DNA of 64,000 bases from positions 212,873 to 276,872 of the forward strand of contig NZ_SRUZ01000009.1 in assembly GCF_004791165.1 (NCBI RefSeq), read 5' to 3'. This document shows, piece after piece, positions 1 to 9,150 of this stretch. This DNA comes from Mesorhizobium sp. M8A.F.Ca.ET.218.01.1.1. GTDB lineage: Bacteria; Pseudomonadota; Alphaproteobacteria; Rhizobiales; Rhizobiaceae. The first letter of the stretch is position 1. The number at the start of each line of letters is the position of its first letter. The notes below the pieces were generated by a model. The model was not told where the DNA came from, did not search any database, and saw nothing but the letters and a program-made list of their open reading frames with translations. Made by a program: the position numbers and the translations under genes.

Positions 1-2
1 TC

Positions 3-506
3 GTCCACAATGCGGGAATCGTCAAATTCGAGCGATTTACTGAATATGACATCTCGATCTGGGACCGCACCTTCGAAGTAAATCTGAATGCAGCGTTGCG
101 GCTGACTCTTGGACTGCAGAAGCAGATCGTGTCGGGAGGATCGGTGGTTTTGGTAGCCTCCACCGACGCATTCTTCGGCTCCTACGCAAGCATGGCTTAC
201 GCGGCGTCCAAGGCGGCGATGATCAATCTGGCCAAGAGCCTCGCATGCAATTTCGGTTCCCGAAACATCCGCGCCAACGCCGTTTCGCCGGGATGGATCC
301 AAACCGACATGACAACTGGGGCGTCCTCAGGGTCAGCGTCAATCACGCCTCTTGGGCGGGACGGAAGGCCGGAGGAGGTCGCTGGCGTGGTCGCATTCCT
401 CTTGTCCGACAGGGCCAGCTTTGTCTCGGGTACGAGCATCGCTGTCGATGGCGGCTACACCTCCTCCGACGCGATCATGTTGAACGAAGCCAGGGAATTA
501 GGCTGA
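3..506 (+). CDS. SDR-family oxidoreductase, 5' end outside window
   Basis: C-terminal part of a classical short-chain dehydrogenase/reductase, an NAD(P)-dependent alcohol/ketone oxidoreductase. The reading frame is open from base 3 and begins inside the conserved HNAG loop, so the real start lies upstream and the Rossmann TGxxxGxG motif is missing only because of the window edge. Visible motifs are the HNAG strand-4 loop, YAASKAA (the catalytic Tyr-x-x-x-Lys), NAVSPGWIQTDM after the active site, and the usual C-terminal FVSGTSIAVDGGY. It ends 18 bases before the start of the ABC ATPase and probably shares its transcript. The substrate cannot be told. Confidence 0.9.
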   Translation, partial: VHNAGIVKFERFTEYDISIWDRTFEVNLNAALRLTLGLQKQIVSGGSVVLVASTDAFFGSYASMAYAASKAAMINLAKSLACNFGSRNIRANAVSPGWIQTDMTTGASSGSASITPLGRDGRPEEVAGVVAFLLSDRASFVSGTSIAVDGGYTSSDAIMLNEARELG

Positions 507-524
507 GGATTGTCGGGGATAGCC

Positions 525-1538
525 ATGTTGAGTTGCAAGAACCTTTGGAAGATTTACGGACCGGCCAAGGCGCATAGTATCGATCCCGAATTGCCGCTGA
601 GTGAGAACATCTCCTCTGTGGAGCAGCGCGGCGGTTTCGTCGCGTTGGCCGGCGTCGATCTCTCCGTGGCCAAGGGCGAGATCCTGGTCATCATGGGACT
701 GTCGGGGTCCGGAAAGTCCACTCTGCTGAGATGCTTGACGCGCCTGGTGGAGCCATCGGAAGGAGCGTTGTGCTTCGAGGGTCAGGACTTACGCGCCGTG
801 CCTGAAAAGAGCCTGCAACTGCTCCGCCGTACGCACATGAGCATGGTGTTCCAGAATTTTGCGCTGCTTCCCCACCGTACCGTGGTCGGCAATGTGGAGT
901 TGCCACTGGAGATTCAAGGTGTGCGCGCAGCTGCGCGAAAGCAGAAGGCGCTCGATATGATTGGGCTTGTCGGGTTGTCCGGCAAAGAGGATCATTATCC
1001 TTATGAGCTCTCCGGAGGCCAACAGCAGCGCGTCGGCATTGCTCGCAGCCTCTCAACCAATCCGAGCCTTTGGCTGCTGGACGAGCCCTTTTCAGCGCTC
1101 GATCCACTCATTCGCGAAGAGATGCAGGACGAAATTCTCAGGCTGCAGAAAACGCTCTCCAAGACAGCCGTGTTCGTGACCCATGACTTCAATGAGGCCG
1201 CACGCGTTGGAGATCGCATCGCCCTTTTGCGCAAGGGCCAACTGGTCCAGACCGGCAGCGCGGCGGAACTGATCCTGAATCCTGCGGATTCCTATGTGAG
1301 GGCATTCACCGCGAGCGCGGAACGCAGTCGAATACTGACGGCGGAAAATTTCATGCAGCATGGAGAGCCGGGCGCTTTCGACGTGCAACTCGAGGCTGAG
1401 GTTACACTCCGAAAAGTCGCGGAAACATTTCAGGGCGGGGCCAGCGTGATCGCCTTCGGCAATTCCACGGGCAGAACGGTAGGGTACATGAGACGCCAGG
1501 ATCTGGGCGACGCCCTCACGTCCGCCATGACGGCGTAG
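525..1538 (+). CDS. Glycine betaine/choline-type ABC transporter ATPase
   Basis: Cytoplasmic ATPase of an ABC importer of the ProV/ChoV/OpuAA type. Before Walker A there is an extra stretch (about residues 12-40), as in ATPases of quaternary-amine importers. Walker A is GLSGSGKST with K64; the Q-loop, the LSGGQQQR signature, Walker B WLLDEPFSALD and the switch histidine in FVTHDFNEA are all intact. The C-terminal tail is short and has no recognisable pair of CBS domains. I chose the ATG at 525; a TTG at 510 would add five residues. Its permease and binding protein are not in the window downstream, so they may lie upstream of base 1 or the ATPase may serve another permease. It lies 36 bases before the fusion enzyme, probably in one operon. 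Confidence 0.88.
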   Translation: MLSCKNLWKIYGPAKAHSIDPELPLSENISSVEQRGGFVALAGVDLSVAKGEILVIMGLSGSGKSTLLRCLTRLVEPSEGALCFEGQDLRAVPEKSLQLLRRTHMSMVFQNFALLPHRTVVGNVELPLEIQGVRAAARKQKALDMIGLVGLSGKEDHYPYELSGGQQQRVGIARSLSTNPSLWLLDEPFSALDPLIREEMQDEILRLQKTLSKTAVFVTHDFNEAARVGDRIALLRKGQLVQTGSAAELILNPADSYVRAFTASAERSRILTAENFMQHGEPGAFDVQLEAEVTLRKVAETFQGGASVIAFGNSTGRTVGYMRRQDLGDALTSAMTA

Positions 1539-1574
1539 CTGGCCGGGCGTCGAAATCGAGGTACCAGTTCGACC

Positions 1575-3995
1575 ATGCAAACGAAGATCACCGAGACTGA
1601 AGCGCGTGCGCTCCTGCGCAGCATCAAGGCGCCGCAACTGGACCTGAAGCCGGTCGCAGACCATGTGCTCGAGCACTACGGGCTGGCAGGCGAATGGCAT
1701 CAGCTGGGAGGGGAAAGAGAACAGAACTATCGTCTTGTCACTGCCGCCGGCGAGAGGTTTGTCGTCAAGATCGCATCTCTCGAAGAGGATGAGGAAAGTC
1801 TCATCTTTCAGGCGAAAGCGCTTGAACATATCGAAAGGGTCGATCCGGCGCTCCAGGTCCCGCGAGTGCGCAGGACCCTTGGAAGCGACCTGCTTTCCAG
1901 CATTTCGGATGGAGAGGGTAGAGAACACCGTTTACGCGCTCTCTCGTTCGTCTCCGGTACGACTGTCATGGACCAGTTGGGTCAACGAGGGTTCAAGCTC
2001 TCCACCGACGAACTTTTGACTCTCGGGGCGGCGCACGGCCGCCTGGCCAGGGCGCTGCAAGGGTTCAATCATCGCGGTGCCGTTCGACCGATGCCGTGGG
2101 ACCTGGCAAATGGCCTGCTCCTTGGTGATTGGCTGCGGGACTATATCCCAGAAGAAATCCGCCAAGACGTCGACCGGGCATTGGAGCACTTCGCCGGATC
2201 AACCCTTGCGGCGCTGCCCCGCCTCCGATCCCAGGTCATCTACAATGATTTCCACGAGAGCAACGTTCTGGTCCGGGCCGAGCCTTTGCTCGAAGTTGTG
2301 GGGGTTATCGACTTTGGCGACATGGTCTATGGGACGGTCGCGCAGGACCTCGCCGTCGCTGTAGCGTCTTTCATCCATTGGAGCCCGGAACCCGTGGCTG
2401 CTGCATCAGCAATTGTGCGCGGCTACCAGAGATATATGCCACTGGAGGCCGCCGATCTGGCGGTGCTCAAGGATCTGGTGCTTGCCCGGCTGATCCTGCA
2501 GGTCGGGCTCGTCCGCTACCAGGCTGCAGTCAACGGCCGGCACGACCAGCACCTCGACGAACTGCAAACCCTGTATTCGGCTGCCGTATCACGCCTCGCC
2601 AACATCGATGGCAACGCGTTCGTCGCCTCGATGACCCCCTCCGTGGTGCCCACGCCGATTTCATCGCCCGTGGTGGAACAGACTACGACCGATATCCAAG
2701 CCCTGATGTTCCGCAGGCAATCGGTCTTGGGCGAGGCCTACACCTTCTACAACGAGCCGCTGGAACTCGTGCGTGGTCGCGGCACAAAACTCTTCGACGC
2801 CTCCGGGACGGAGTACCTGGATTGTTACAACAACGTCGCCAATGTGGGGCATTGCCATCCCTATGTGGTGCAGGCGCTCGCCCAGCAGGCGGCCACGCTC
2901 AACACCAACTCCCGCTATCTTCACAGCGAGATCCTGCGGCTGGGAGAGCGGCTGACTGCGACCCTCCCCGAAGGCCTGGATACCTGGATCTTTGTCTGTA
3001 CCGGCTCGGAAGCCAACGACCTGGCGGTTCGCATTGCCCGGTCGGTTACCGGCAACGAAGGCGTGATCATCACAGAAAACAGCTATCATGGCAACACATC
3101 GGTGGTCGCGCCGCTTTCGTTGCTGGAATACGACATCAAGGACAAGCCGAGCTGGGTCGAGGCGGTGCCGCCCCCTAATGTCTACCGGGGCATCCATCGA
3201 GGCGACCAGGCCGATTTGGGGGAACGCTACGCCGATCACGTGACCGAAGCAGCGGTCCGCCTTCGAGCAAGGGGATCGGGCGCTGCAGCGCTGCTGATTG
3301 ACTCGATCTTTGACGGCAACGGCGCCTTGGTCCCGCCGGGCGACTACATGCGCCTTGCCTTCGAGAAAGCGAGCCGTTCAGGAGCGTTGTGCATCGCCGA
3401 CGAAGTCCAAATGGGCTTCGGAAGATCGGGCACGCATATGTGGGGCTTCGAGGCATTCGATGTTCGTCCCGACATAGTCACCATGGGAAAGCCGATGGGC
3501 AACGGGCACCCCATCGCCGCGCTCGTGACGCGTCGCGAAATCGCCCTGGAGTTCCAGCGTCGCACTGGCTATTTCAACACCTTCGGCGGCAACACGGTCT
3601 CGACGGTTGTCGCCAACGCCACCTTGGACGTGCTGCAGGGCGAGAACCTGCAAGGCAACGCCGAGCGTGTCGGCGCGCATCTCAAGGCATCTCTCGACGG
3701 TTTGATCGGCACGCACGAGCTTGTCGGCCACATCCATGGGCGCGGCCTTTTCTACGGAGCCGAGCTTGTCCTCGACCGGACCTCGCGCGCTCCCGCGAAA
3801 CTCGCGGCCCGCTGGGTGCGTGAACGGATGAAGAGCCTCGGTGTCCTGGTTGCCTCGACCGGTCCCTTCGGAAACATCATCAAGATAAGGCCGCCATTGG
3901 CCTTCAGCACCGCCGACGCCGACCGGTGCTTTGAAGCCCTTCACACCGCGCTGACAGATGTGCCACCCGATCTTCGGATCGCAAATAGCGCCTGA
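1575..3995 (+). CDS. Fused APH-like kinase and class III aminotransferase/phospho-lyase
   Basis: An 806-residue two-domain protein. Residues 1-330 are an aminoglycoside-phosphotransferase-fold domain (APH/choline kinase clan); residues 370-800 are a PLP-dependent class III aminotransferase with the MGKPMGNGHP block, giving the Schiff-base lysine K639, and ADEVQMGFGRSG. That block is typical of the AGXT2L group, which includes ethanolamine-phosphate and phosphohydroxylysine phospho-lyases, not true transaminases. Family knowledge: in animals a separate APH-like hydroxylysine kinase makes the phosphate that the lyase eliminates, so a fusion makes chemical sense (phosphorylate an amino alcohol, then eliminate phosphate and ammonia). 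Oddity: the usual HGD catalytic motif reads YND (Y223, D225); the catalytic Asp, the Asn of the loop and the Mg-binding D246 remain, but the His is gone. Substrate unknown. Confidence 0.88.
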   Translation: MQTKITETEARALLRSIKAPQLDLKPVADHVLEHYGLAGEWHQLGGEREQNYRLVTAAGERFVVKIASLEEDEESLIFQAKALEHIERVDPALQVPRVRRTLGSDLLSSISDGEGREHRLRALSFVSGTTVMDQLGQRGFKLSTDELLTLGAAHGRLARALQGFNHRGAVRPMPWDLANGLLLGDWLRDYIPEEIRQDVDRALEHFAGSTLAALPRLRSQVIYNDFHESNVLVRAEPLLEVVGVIDFGDMVYGTVAQDLAVAVASFIHWSPEPVAAASAIVRGYQRYMPLEAADLAVLKDLVLARLILQVGLVRYQAAVNGRHDQHLDELQTLYSAAVSRLANIDGNAFVASMTPSVVPTPISSPVVEQTTTDIQALMFRRQSVLGEAYTFYNEPLELVRGRGTKLFDASGTEYLDCYNNVANVGHCHPYVVQALAQQAATLNTNSRYLHSEILRLGERLTATLPEGLDTWIFVCTGSEANDLAVRIARSVTGNEGVIITENSYHGNTSVVAPLSLLEYDIKDKPSWVEAVPPPNVYRGIHRGDQADLGERYADHVTEAAVRLRARGSGAAALLIDSIFDGNGALVPPGDYMRLAFEKASRSGALCIADEVQMGFGRSGTHMWGFEAFDVRPDIVTMGKPMGNGHPIAALVTRREIALEFQRRTGYFNTFGGNTVSTVVANATLDVLQGENLQGNAERVGAHLKASLDGLIGTHELVGHIHGRGLFYGAELVLDRTSRAPAKLAARWVRERMKSLGVLVASTGPFGNIIKIRPPLAFSTADADRCFEALHTALTDVPPDLRIANSA

Positions 3996-4014
3996 GCCAA
4001 CCGGGGATCAGCAG

Positions 4015-5037
4015 ATGAAGATCTACAAGTGCGATGCTCATCTGGAGCATCAATCCAAAGTCGAGCTCACCCCTGGGAGGTTCATCCCAACGCTGGACGT
4101 GGCGGAGCGCACCAGCGCTGTTCTGGATGTCTTACGGCAGGCGGGCCACACCGATGTCTTGGACTGTGCACCCGCATCGAAGGTAGATCTGCGCACCATT
4201 CATTCCGCAGACTACCTGGATTTCCTCGCCACGGCCTGGGATGAATGGTCTAGCTCATTCGGAACCGAACTCGACGGCGTCGGCTTCGTCTGGCCGCACC
4301 GCAACCGGCCGCCGCGATGCCCAAGCGCGATAGAAGGCAAGATCGCCTACTACATGTTCGACGGGGTGAGCACGATCACGCCGGCGATGTGGCCTGCAAC
4401 CTTGGGCGCAGCAGGGGCTTCACTTCAGGCTGCCGGGGACCTTCGCGTCGCTGGATTGCCGGGCCTGGTCCTGGCTCGTCCTCCGGGGCATCATGCCTGC
4501 TGGAACATGGGTGGAGGTACGAGTTACACCAACCATACCGCACTGGCCGCACAGGAACTGACGCGAGATGGCGCTCGGGTCGCGATCCTGGACATTGACG
4601 CTCACCATGGCAACGGTTCTCAAGACATCTTCTGGACCAGGTCCGATGTCCTTTCCATCTCTCTCCATGCCGATCCCGCGGTGGATTATCCCTATTTCTC
4701 CGGGTACGCCGACGAGATCGGCGCCGACGCCGGCGAAGGCTTCAATTTGAACCTGCCACTCCAACCCGGCACCGACTGGTCGGGCTACAGCGAAGGTTTG
4801 ACGACCGCGCTCGAGAGGCTGCACGACTATTCTCCAGACTACATGGTGGTGGCGCTTGGCGTGGATAGCTATGCCAAGGATCCCGCAGGACGTCTGGCCT
4901 TGGAGTTGGCTGATTTCAACCGGATTGGCGAAGCCGTTGCATCCTTGGGCCGCCCCCACATGTTTGTGCTCGAAGGGGGATACTGCCTCGATGCGATTGG
5001 TCGCTGCGTCCTCAATGTTGTCGCGCCGGGAGGTTAG
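4015..5037 (+). CDS. Histone-deacetylase-fold acetylpolyamine amidohydrolase-like protein
   Basis: A 340-residue zinc hydrolase of the arginase/deacetylase fold. It matches the acetylpolyamine amidohydrolase (AphA) branch in its N-terminal layout (a short strand, then a ..LxxGxxxP.. loop and a helix) and in the metal site: H159-H160 in RPPGHHAC, D195 and H197 in LDIDAHHGNG, and D284 in GVDSYAKDP, the DP-containing form seen in AphA. LEGGY near the C-terminus supplies the conserved tail. It should remove acetyl groups from N-acetylated polyamines or similar amines in the cytoplasm. I start at ATG 4015, because an upstream extension to 3958 overlaps the fusion gene. Immediately after the kinase/aminotransferase gene, so it probably works in the same amine pathway. 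Confidence 0.85.
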   Translation: MKIYKCDAHLEHQSKVELTPGRFIPTLDVAERTSAVLDVLRQAGHTDVLDCAPASKVDLRTIHSADYLDFLATAWDEWSSSFGTELDGVGFVWPHRNRPPRCPSAIEGKIAYYMFDGVSTITPAMWPATLGAAGASLQAAGDLRVAGLPGLVLARPPGHHACWNMGGGTSYTNHTALAAQELTRDGARVAILDIDAHHGNGSQDIFWTRSDVLSISLHADPAVDYPYFSGYADEIGADAGEGFNLNLPLQPGTDWSGYSEGLTTALERLHDYSPDYMVVALGVDSYAKDPAGRLALELADFNRIGEAVASLGRPHMFVLEGGYCLDAIGRCVLNVVAPGG

Positions 5038-5214
5038 ATGCGCCTGTGCCTCGCCGGATGTTTTGGCCGACCCGGCCTAAGGGAGGGGATTGACCTCAAG
5101 GAGCGAGTTGCCGCTTGCGTCGACAGCCACGACTAATTGGTTGCCCGCGCTTTGACGACTGATCTTGTCAGTATCTCGTACTTTTGTTTGGCGAAACCAT
5201 CGGAGGAATTAGCT

Positions 5215-5709
5215 ATGGAAAATCAAAACAGGGAAGAAGGCTTTGAGGGCCGAATGATGCGCCTGGTTAAAAAATGCGATCAGGAACAGAGGCTCATCAT
5301 GAACCACGTCTGCATTCGGGTTGAGGATATCGGTCGCACGGAAAGGTTGCTGTCTGAGTCTTTTGGTATCGGCAAAGGAGGTTTTACTCGCGTTGAAGGA
5401 AATTTATTCAAGGGGGAAGCTTTTGTCAGCGGTGCGTGGGTGAACGACGATTTCTATCTTGAACTAATGGAGCCGCTCGAAAAACAACGGCTGGGATACG
5501 ATACCGGGTGCGGTGCACCAATTGGGCACTTGAGTGAAATTGGCTTCCTCACCCCTAATATGGACGCAGAATTGGACCGGCTATCAAAGCTGGGGTGGAA
5601 GGTGACTGACACGCTTTCATCTGAATTCTCTAGAGAGGTAAAGATGGACATGGAGCCGTCCATTGGATTTCCCATAGAGCTGATGGAAGTAAAAATCAGA
5701 GATAAATAA
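5215..5709 (+). CDS. VOC (glyoxalase/dioxygenase) family protein
   Basis: A 164-residue protein with one vicinal-oxygen-chelate-like module: residues 30-60 read NHVCIRVEDIGRTERLL, the usual first beta-alpha unit with a His, and IGHLSEIGF near residue 105 starts the second unit with a second His; a Glu follows in the final strand (PIELMEV). Such folds bind a metal in lactoylglutathione lyases and epimerases, or act as metal-free binding proteins. The ATG at 5215 has a clear ribosome site (GGAGGAATT) and is preferred over longer extensions. Codon use and base composition are visibly more AT-rich than in flanking genes, as in the next gene. No function can be assigned beyond the fold. Confidence 0.75.
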   Translation: MENQNREEGFEGRMMRLVKKCDQEQRLIMNHVCIRVEDIGRTERLLSESFGIGKGGFTRVEGNLFKGEAFVSGAWVNDDFYLELMEPLEKQRLGYDTGCGAPIGHLSEIGFLTPNMDAELDRLSKLGWKVTDTLSSEFSREVKMDMEPSIGFPIELMEVKIRDK

Positions 5710-5795
5710 CGCATATTAGCCGACTACATCACTGGGTTAATTCTTATATTTAACAATCGCGAACAGAGCACGAAATTAAGAGGGCATATAGTCAA

Positions 5796-6161
5796 ATGGC
5801 GTACATTGAAATTTTCCCTAAATCCACTGAAACACAGCAACGCTTGGCCGACCACAGCGCCCCGATGATGGACATCCTTTACCAGGCCACAAAAAGGATT
5901 CTCAACGTTCCTGATCACGATATCATCATCGAGTTAAATCAGTGTACAGCAATAGAATTTAATTCCTTGGCAGTGCAGTCTTCCGCAGTTCCAGATGTCG
6001 TAATAAAGATTTCAACCAGTGACCATGATTTACAGCAAAAGTTTCAATCTCTATGCGATCTCATCGTGAGAAAATGGAGCGCACAATTCGGGAATACACT
6101 CAAATTAGAAATTTGGATAAACTTGATTGATACGTGGGGCTGCAACATAGACCTCAATTAG
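5796..6161 (+). CDS. Small tautomerase/MIF-like hypothetical protein
   Basis: A 121-residue protein. The start MAYIEIFPK followed by a long amphipathic helix and DIIIELNQ looks like the beta-alpha-beta unit of the tautomerase superfamily (4-oxalocrotonate tautomerase, MIF), and the length would fit two such units. The catalytic N-terminal proline of that superfamily is absent: residue 2 is alanine, so a normal tautomerase reaction is not expected. The DNA is unusually AT-rich: bases 5941-6120 hold 69 G or C of 180 (38 percent), whereas a sample in the next gene (6541-6600) has 36 of 60. It follows the VOC gene by 86 bases on the same strand and probably arrived with it. Family call is tentative. 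Confidence 0.55.
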   Translation: MAYIEIFPKSTETQQRLADHSAPMMDILYQATKRILNVPDHDIIIELNQCTAIEFNSLAVQSSAVPDVVIKISTSDHDLQQKFQSLCDLIVRKWSAQFGNTLKLEIWINLIDTWGCNIDLN

Positions 6162-6167
6162 AATGAA

Positions 6168-6186
6168 GCAACGCTCCGTGCGTTGC
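6168..6186. terminator. Candidate terminator hairpin between converging genes
   Basis: A perfect 7-bp inverted repeat, GCAACGC and GCGTTGC with a five-base loop, lies just after the stop of the tautomerase-like gene and downstream of the converging reductase gene. Read on the minus strand it runs into TTCATTCTAATT, a loose T-rich tract. A second perfect 6-bp hairpin (CCCGGA/TCCGGG) lies at 6212-6229. Neither has an ideal U tract. Confidence 0.4.
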
Positions 6187-6279
6187 GCTTGCGCGCCGAT
6201 CGGGCTTTCATCCCGGACAGTGATCCGGGCGGCGGCAGCAACAATGAGCGCCGATCAAATGGCGTGAAGGGGGTGGTCG

Positions 6280-7257
6280 TCAAAGACAGCCGGCGAGTTT
6301 GGCACGTTGCCGAATGAGCGCCTCGACGATATCGATCGTCGGGGTCGCATGGCCGGTGAGACGGCCTAGCTCCTGGACCGCCGACACCAGAGCATCGATC
6401 TCCATCGGCCGGCCAAGTTCCAGATCCTGCAGCATTGATGTCTTGTGCTTGCCGACCGCGGCCGCGCCGGCAATCCGTCGATCGACATCGACCCCGAAAT
6501 TTGCCCCCAGCGCCTCGCCGATCGTCTGAGCTTCGACCATCATTGCCAGAATGATCGCCCGCGTGCCTGGATCGGCGCAGATTTCATCGAGCTTTCCGCC
6601 GGTCAGAGCGGAAACTGGGTTGAACGAGAGATTGCCCCACAGCTTCACCCAGATCTCATTGCGGATTTGCGTGCGGATTGGCGCCCTGAATCCAGCCGAC
6701 GCGAGGAGAGCGGCCAGATTGGCGGTGCGCTCGGTCCTCTCGCCTGAAGGCTCGCCGATCGGTAGGCGATCGCCTTCGATATGTCGAATGACGCCGGGAG
6801 ACTCGATTTCGGCGGCCGGATGCACGACACAGCCGATCACGCGCTGAGGTCCGATCGCCTCCCACAGCACCCCCTTCGGATCGACGGACTCGATGCGGCG
6901 GCCTTCGTGCACGCCGCCATGCTTGTAAAAGTACCACCAGGGCACGCCATTCTGCGCCGTGACCACCGCCGTTTCAGGGCCCAGAAGCGGCTTCAGGTTT
7001 TCAATGATGCCGGGAAGCGAATGGGCCTTGAGCGCCAGGAAGACATAATCCTGGGGGCCGAGATCGGCGGCCTGGTCTGTCGCGCGCACGGTGACGGTGG
7101 TCTCGCTATCTTCCGACTTAAGCGTCAAACCCGTTTCGCGAATAACGGCAAGGTGGGCACCTCTGGCAACGAGACTCACCTCGGCGTCGCCTTGTGCGGC
7201 AAGCCTGGCACCGACGAGACCGCCGATCGCTCCCGCGCCAAACACGCAGATCCGCAT
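6280..7257 (-). CDS. Ketopantoate reductase (ApbA/PanE) family oxidoreductase
   Basis: A 325-residue NADP-dependent 2-oxoacid reductase of the ApbA/PanE family. The N-terminal ICVFGAGAIGG is the nucleotide-binding loop, TAQNGVPWW follows the central strand, and the conserved helical region with the catalytic lysine (IWVKLWGNLSFNP) is present. Family members reduce ketopantoate to pantoate, but catabolic operons carry paralogues that act on other 2-oxo or 2-hydroxy acids. Being last in an operon with an amino-acid importer, gamma-glutamyltransferase and a CoA ligase, this copy is more likely catabolic than the housekeeping pantothenate enzyme. It follows ggt after 114 bases. Confidence 0.85.
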   Translation of the reverse strand: MRICVFGAGAIGGLVGARLAAQGDAEVSLVARGAHLAVIRETGLTLKSEDSETTVTVRATDQAADLGPQDYVFLALKAHSLPGIIENLKPLLGPETAVVTAQNGVPWWYFYKHGGVHEGRRIESVDPKGVLWEAIGPQRVIGCVVHPAAEIESPGVIRHIEGDRLPIGEPSGERTERTANLAALLASAGFRAPIRTQIRNEIWVKLWGNLSFNPVSALTGGKLDEICADPGTRAIILAMMVEAQTIGEALGANFGVDVDRRIAGAAAVGKHKTSMLQDLELGRPMEIDALVSAVQELGRLTGHATPTIDIVEALIRQRAKLAGCL

Positions 7258-7371
7258 CAGCCAATCGCCTGTTGCATTGTCGACCAGTACACCCGCACCC
7301 GATCCACCCCGCGCGACGAGGCTCCAACTGACGGCAGTAAAGGAGCCGATGGCGTATGGTGGGTCGGGGAC

Positions 7372-8955
7372 CTAGTAGCCAAGGGCGCAGCCGTCCATGC
7401 GAGCATCCGAACCTCCGATGAGCACCCCTTCCGACCAGTCGATCTTGATCATTTGTCCGCCGCCAAGCGGCTCGGTTGCCTCGACGAGCCGATGGCCGAG
7501 CTTTCTGAGCCCCTCGACCGTGCCGATCGGAACGCCACGCTCGACCTGAGTGTCGCCCAGCGAATAGAAGACGCGGGGCTGGTCGATTGCCTCCTGTGGA
7601 TCGAGTCCGAAGTCCACGATACCGGTCAATACGTGCGTATGTCCGAAAGGTTGATAGTCGCCCCCCATGACCCCATAGCAAAGGAATGGCCGACCATCCT
7701 TCAAGGCGAGCCCGGGCATGATCGTGTGGAGGGGGCGCTTGCCCGGTCCTATCGCATTGGGGTGAGCAGGATCGAGCGAAAAACCCATGCCGCGATTTTG
7801 AAGCGTGATGCCATAGGTCGGCGAGACTCGCGTTGAGCCAAAGCCCCAATAGACCGAATTGATGAAGCTGACGCAGTTGCGATCGCGATCGACGACCGTC
7901 AGGTAAACAGTATCCGATTTGCGCATGAGCGGCGGCGGCAGATGGTCTGCCACACGGTCGCGACGGATTTCATTGCGAAGGCGTGCGGCATAGTCCTTGG
8001 AGAGGATTTCATTCACCGGAAAAGCCGCATGGCGGGTGTCGCAGACGAATGCATCACGATCCCTGTAGGCCAGCCTGCCGGCTTCGATTTCAAGATGCAG
8101 GCGCTCAGCCCCCAAAGGTTCGAGCGCGGCGAGATCAAAACCCTCGAGGATGTTGAGCATGAGGAGCGCGGTGATGCCCTGGTTGTTGGGCGGGATCTGG
8201 CAGACCTCCATACCACGGTAGTTTGTACGCACGGGCTCGACATATTCGCCTGCGGCGATCTCGAAATCATCAAGAGTGTGATAGCCACCGAGGCTGCGAA
8301 GGTAGCTCACGATATCCTCAGCCACAGGTCCCTTGTAGAAACCATCTCTCCCTTTGGCGGCGATCAGGCTAAGCGCGTCAGCCAGACCGGGGTTGCGAAA
8401 GATCTCACCGGCCCGAGCGGCCCGGCCACGCGGAAGGAAAACGCGGGTTGCATTGGGGTCGCGCCGCAACCGCGCTTCATCCACAGCCCAATCTTGCGCC
8501 ACTCGAGGGTGAACCGGAAATCCATTCCGCGCAAAAGCGATTGCGGGGGCAAGAAGCTCGCCGATCTCCTTGCGTCCATGATCCGCCACGAGCCGGGTCC
8601 ACGCATCAATAGCGCCCGGGATGGTAACGGCATGCGGGCTTGAATCTTCAAGCTGAGATTCGCCAACGGCAAGTCCGCTGGCCGGAAGTCTGGACGGGGC
8701 TCGCCCGGAGCCATTATAGGCAACAATCTGATCGGTGCCGTTCTTGGCCATGATGACAAAGCAGTCGCCGCCGATTCCGGTTTGCTGCGGTTCCACGACT
8801 GCAAGCACCGCGGCTGCGGCAACTGCTGCATCGATTGCCGCGCCTCCACTTTGCAGCACCTCAATGGCAACTCGCGCCGCATGCGGGTTGTGGGTGGCGG
8901 CCATGCCGTTCATGGCCATTGCCGGAGAGCGGCCAGGTAGTTGGAAGTCGCGCAC
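7372..8955 (-). CDS. ggt: Gamma-glutamyltransferase family protein
   Basis: A 527-residue Ntn-hydrolase of the gamma-glutamyltranspeptidase family; these are made as a precursor that cuts itself into two subunits and then remove or transfer gamma-glutamyl groups. The self-cleavage/nucleophile Thr is T349 in KSDTVYLTVVD, followed by the expected CVSFINSVYWGFGS. GIGGDCF near residue 60 and the PLGGGQ-type C-terminal loop fit the family. No signal peptide is visible, unlike the periplasmic enterobacterial enzyme, so it is likely cytoplasmic. The start is GTG at 8955, backed by a good GGAG site six bases upstream. Downstream of the ligase and importer, it suggests that imported gamma-glutamyl compounds, or a related acyl amide, are opened here; cephalosporin-acylase-like members of the family are an alternative. 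Confidence 0.88.
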   Translation of the reverse strand: MRDFQLPGRSPAMAMNGMAATHNPHAARVAIEVLQSGGAAIDAAVAAAAVLAVVEPQQTGIGGDCFVIMAKNGTDQIVAYNGSGRAPSRLPASGLAVGESQLEDSSPHAVTIPGAIDAWTRLVADHGRKEIGELLAPAIAFARNGFPVHPRVAQDWAVDEARLRRDPNATRVFLPRGRAARAGEIFRNPGLADALSLIAAKGRDGFYKGPVAEDIVSYLRSLGGYHTLDDFEIAAGEYVEPVRTNYRGMEVCQIPPNNQGITALLMLNILEGFDLAALEPLGAERLHLEIEAGRLAYRDRDAFVCDTRHAAFPVNEILSKDYAARLRNEIRRDRVADHLPPPLMRKSDTVYLTVVDRDRNCVSFINSVYWGFGSTRVSPTYGITLQNRGMGFSLDPAHPNAIGPGKRPLHTIMPGLALKDGRPFLCYGVMGGDYQPFGHTHVLTGIVDFGLDPQEAIDQPRVFYSLGDTQVERGVPIGTVEGLRKLGHRLVEATEPLGGGQMIKIDWSEGVLIGGSDARMDGCALGY

Positions 8956-9150
8956 AGTGTACTCCTATTGGCACGGACAGAATGAAAACGGCGAGCCTTG
9001 AGACGCGCCACCCATTTGCTTGTCAGTTACGATTGCAAAATGTCGCGACAGCTCCGGGGTTCGCGTCCGATCGCGCTCGCTTTCGCTTCCCTGAAGCGGG
9101 CGAGCACCGCTGCGGAATCAATCTTGGCGCGTGATGCGGTGTTGACCATC

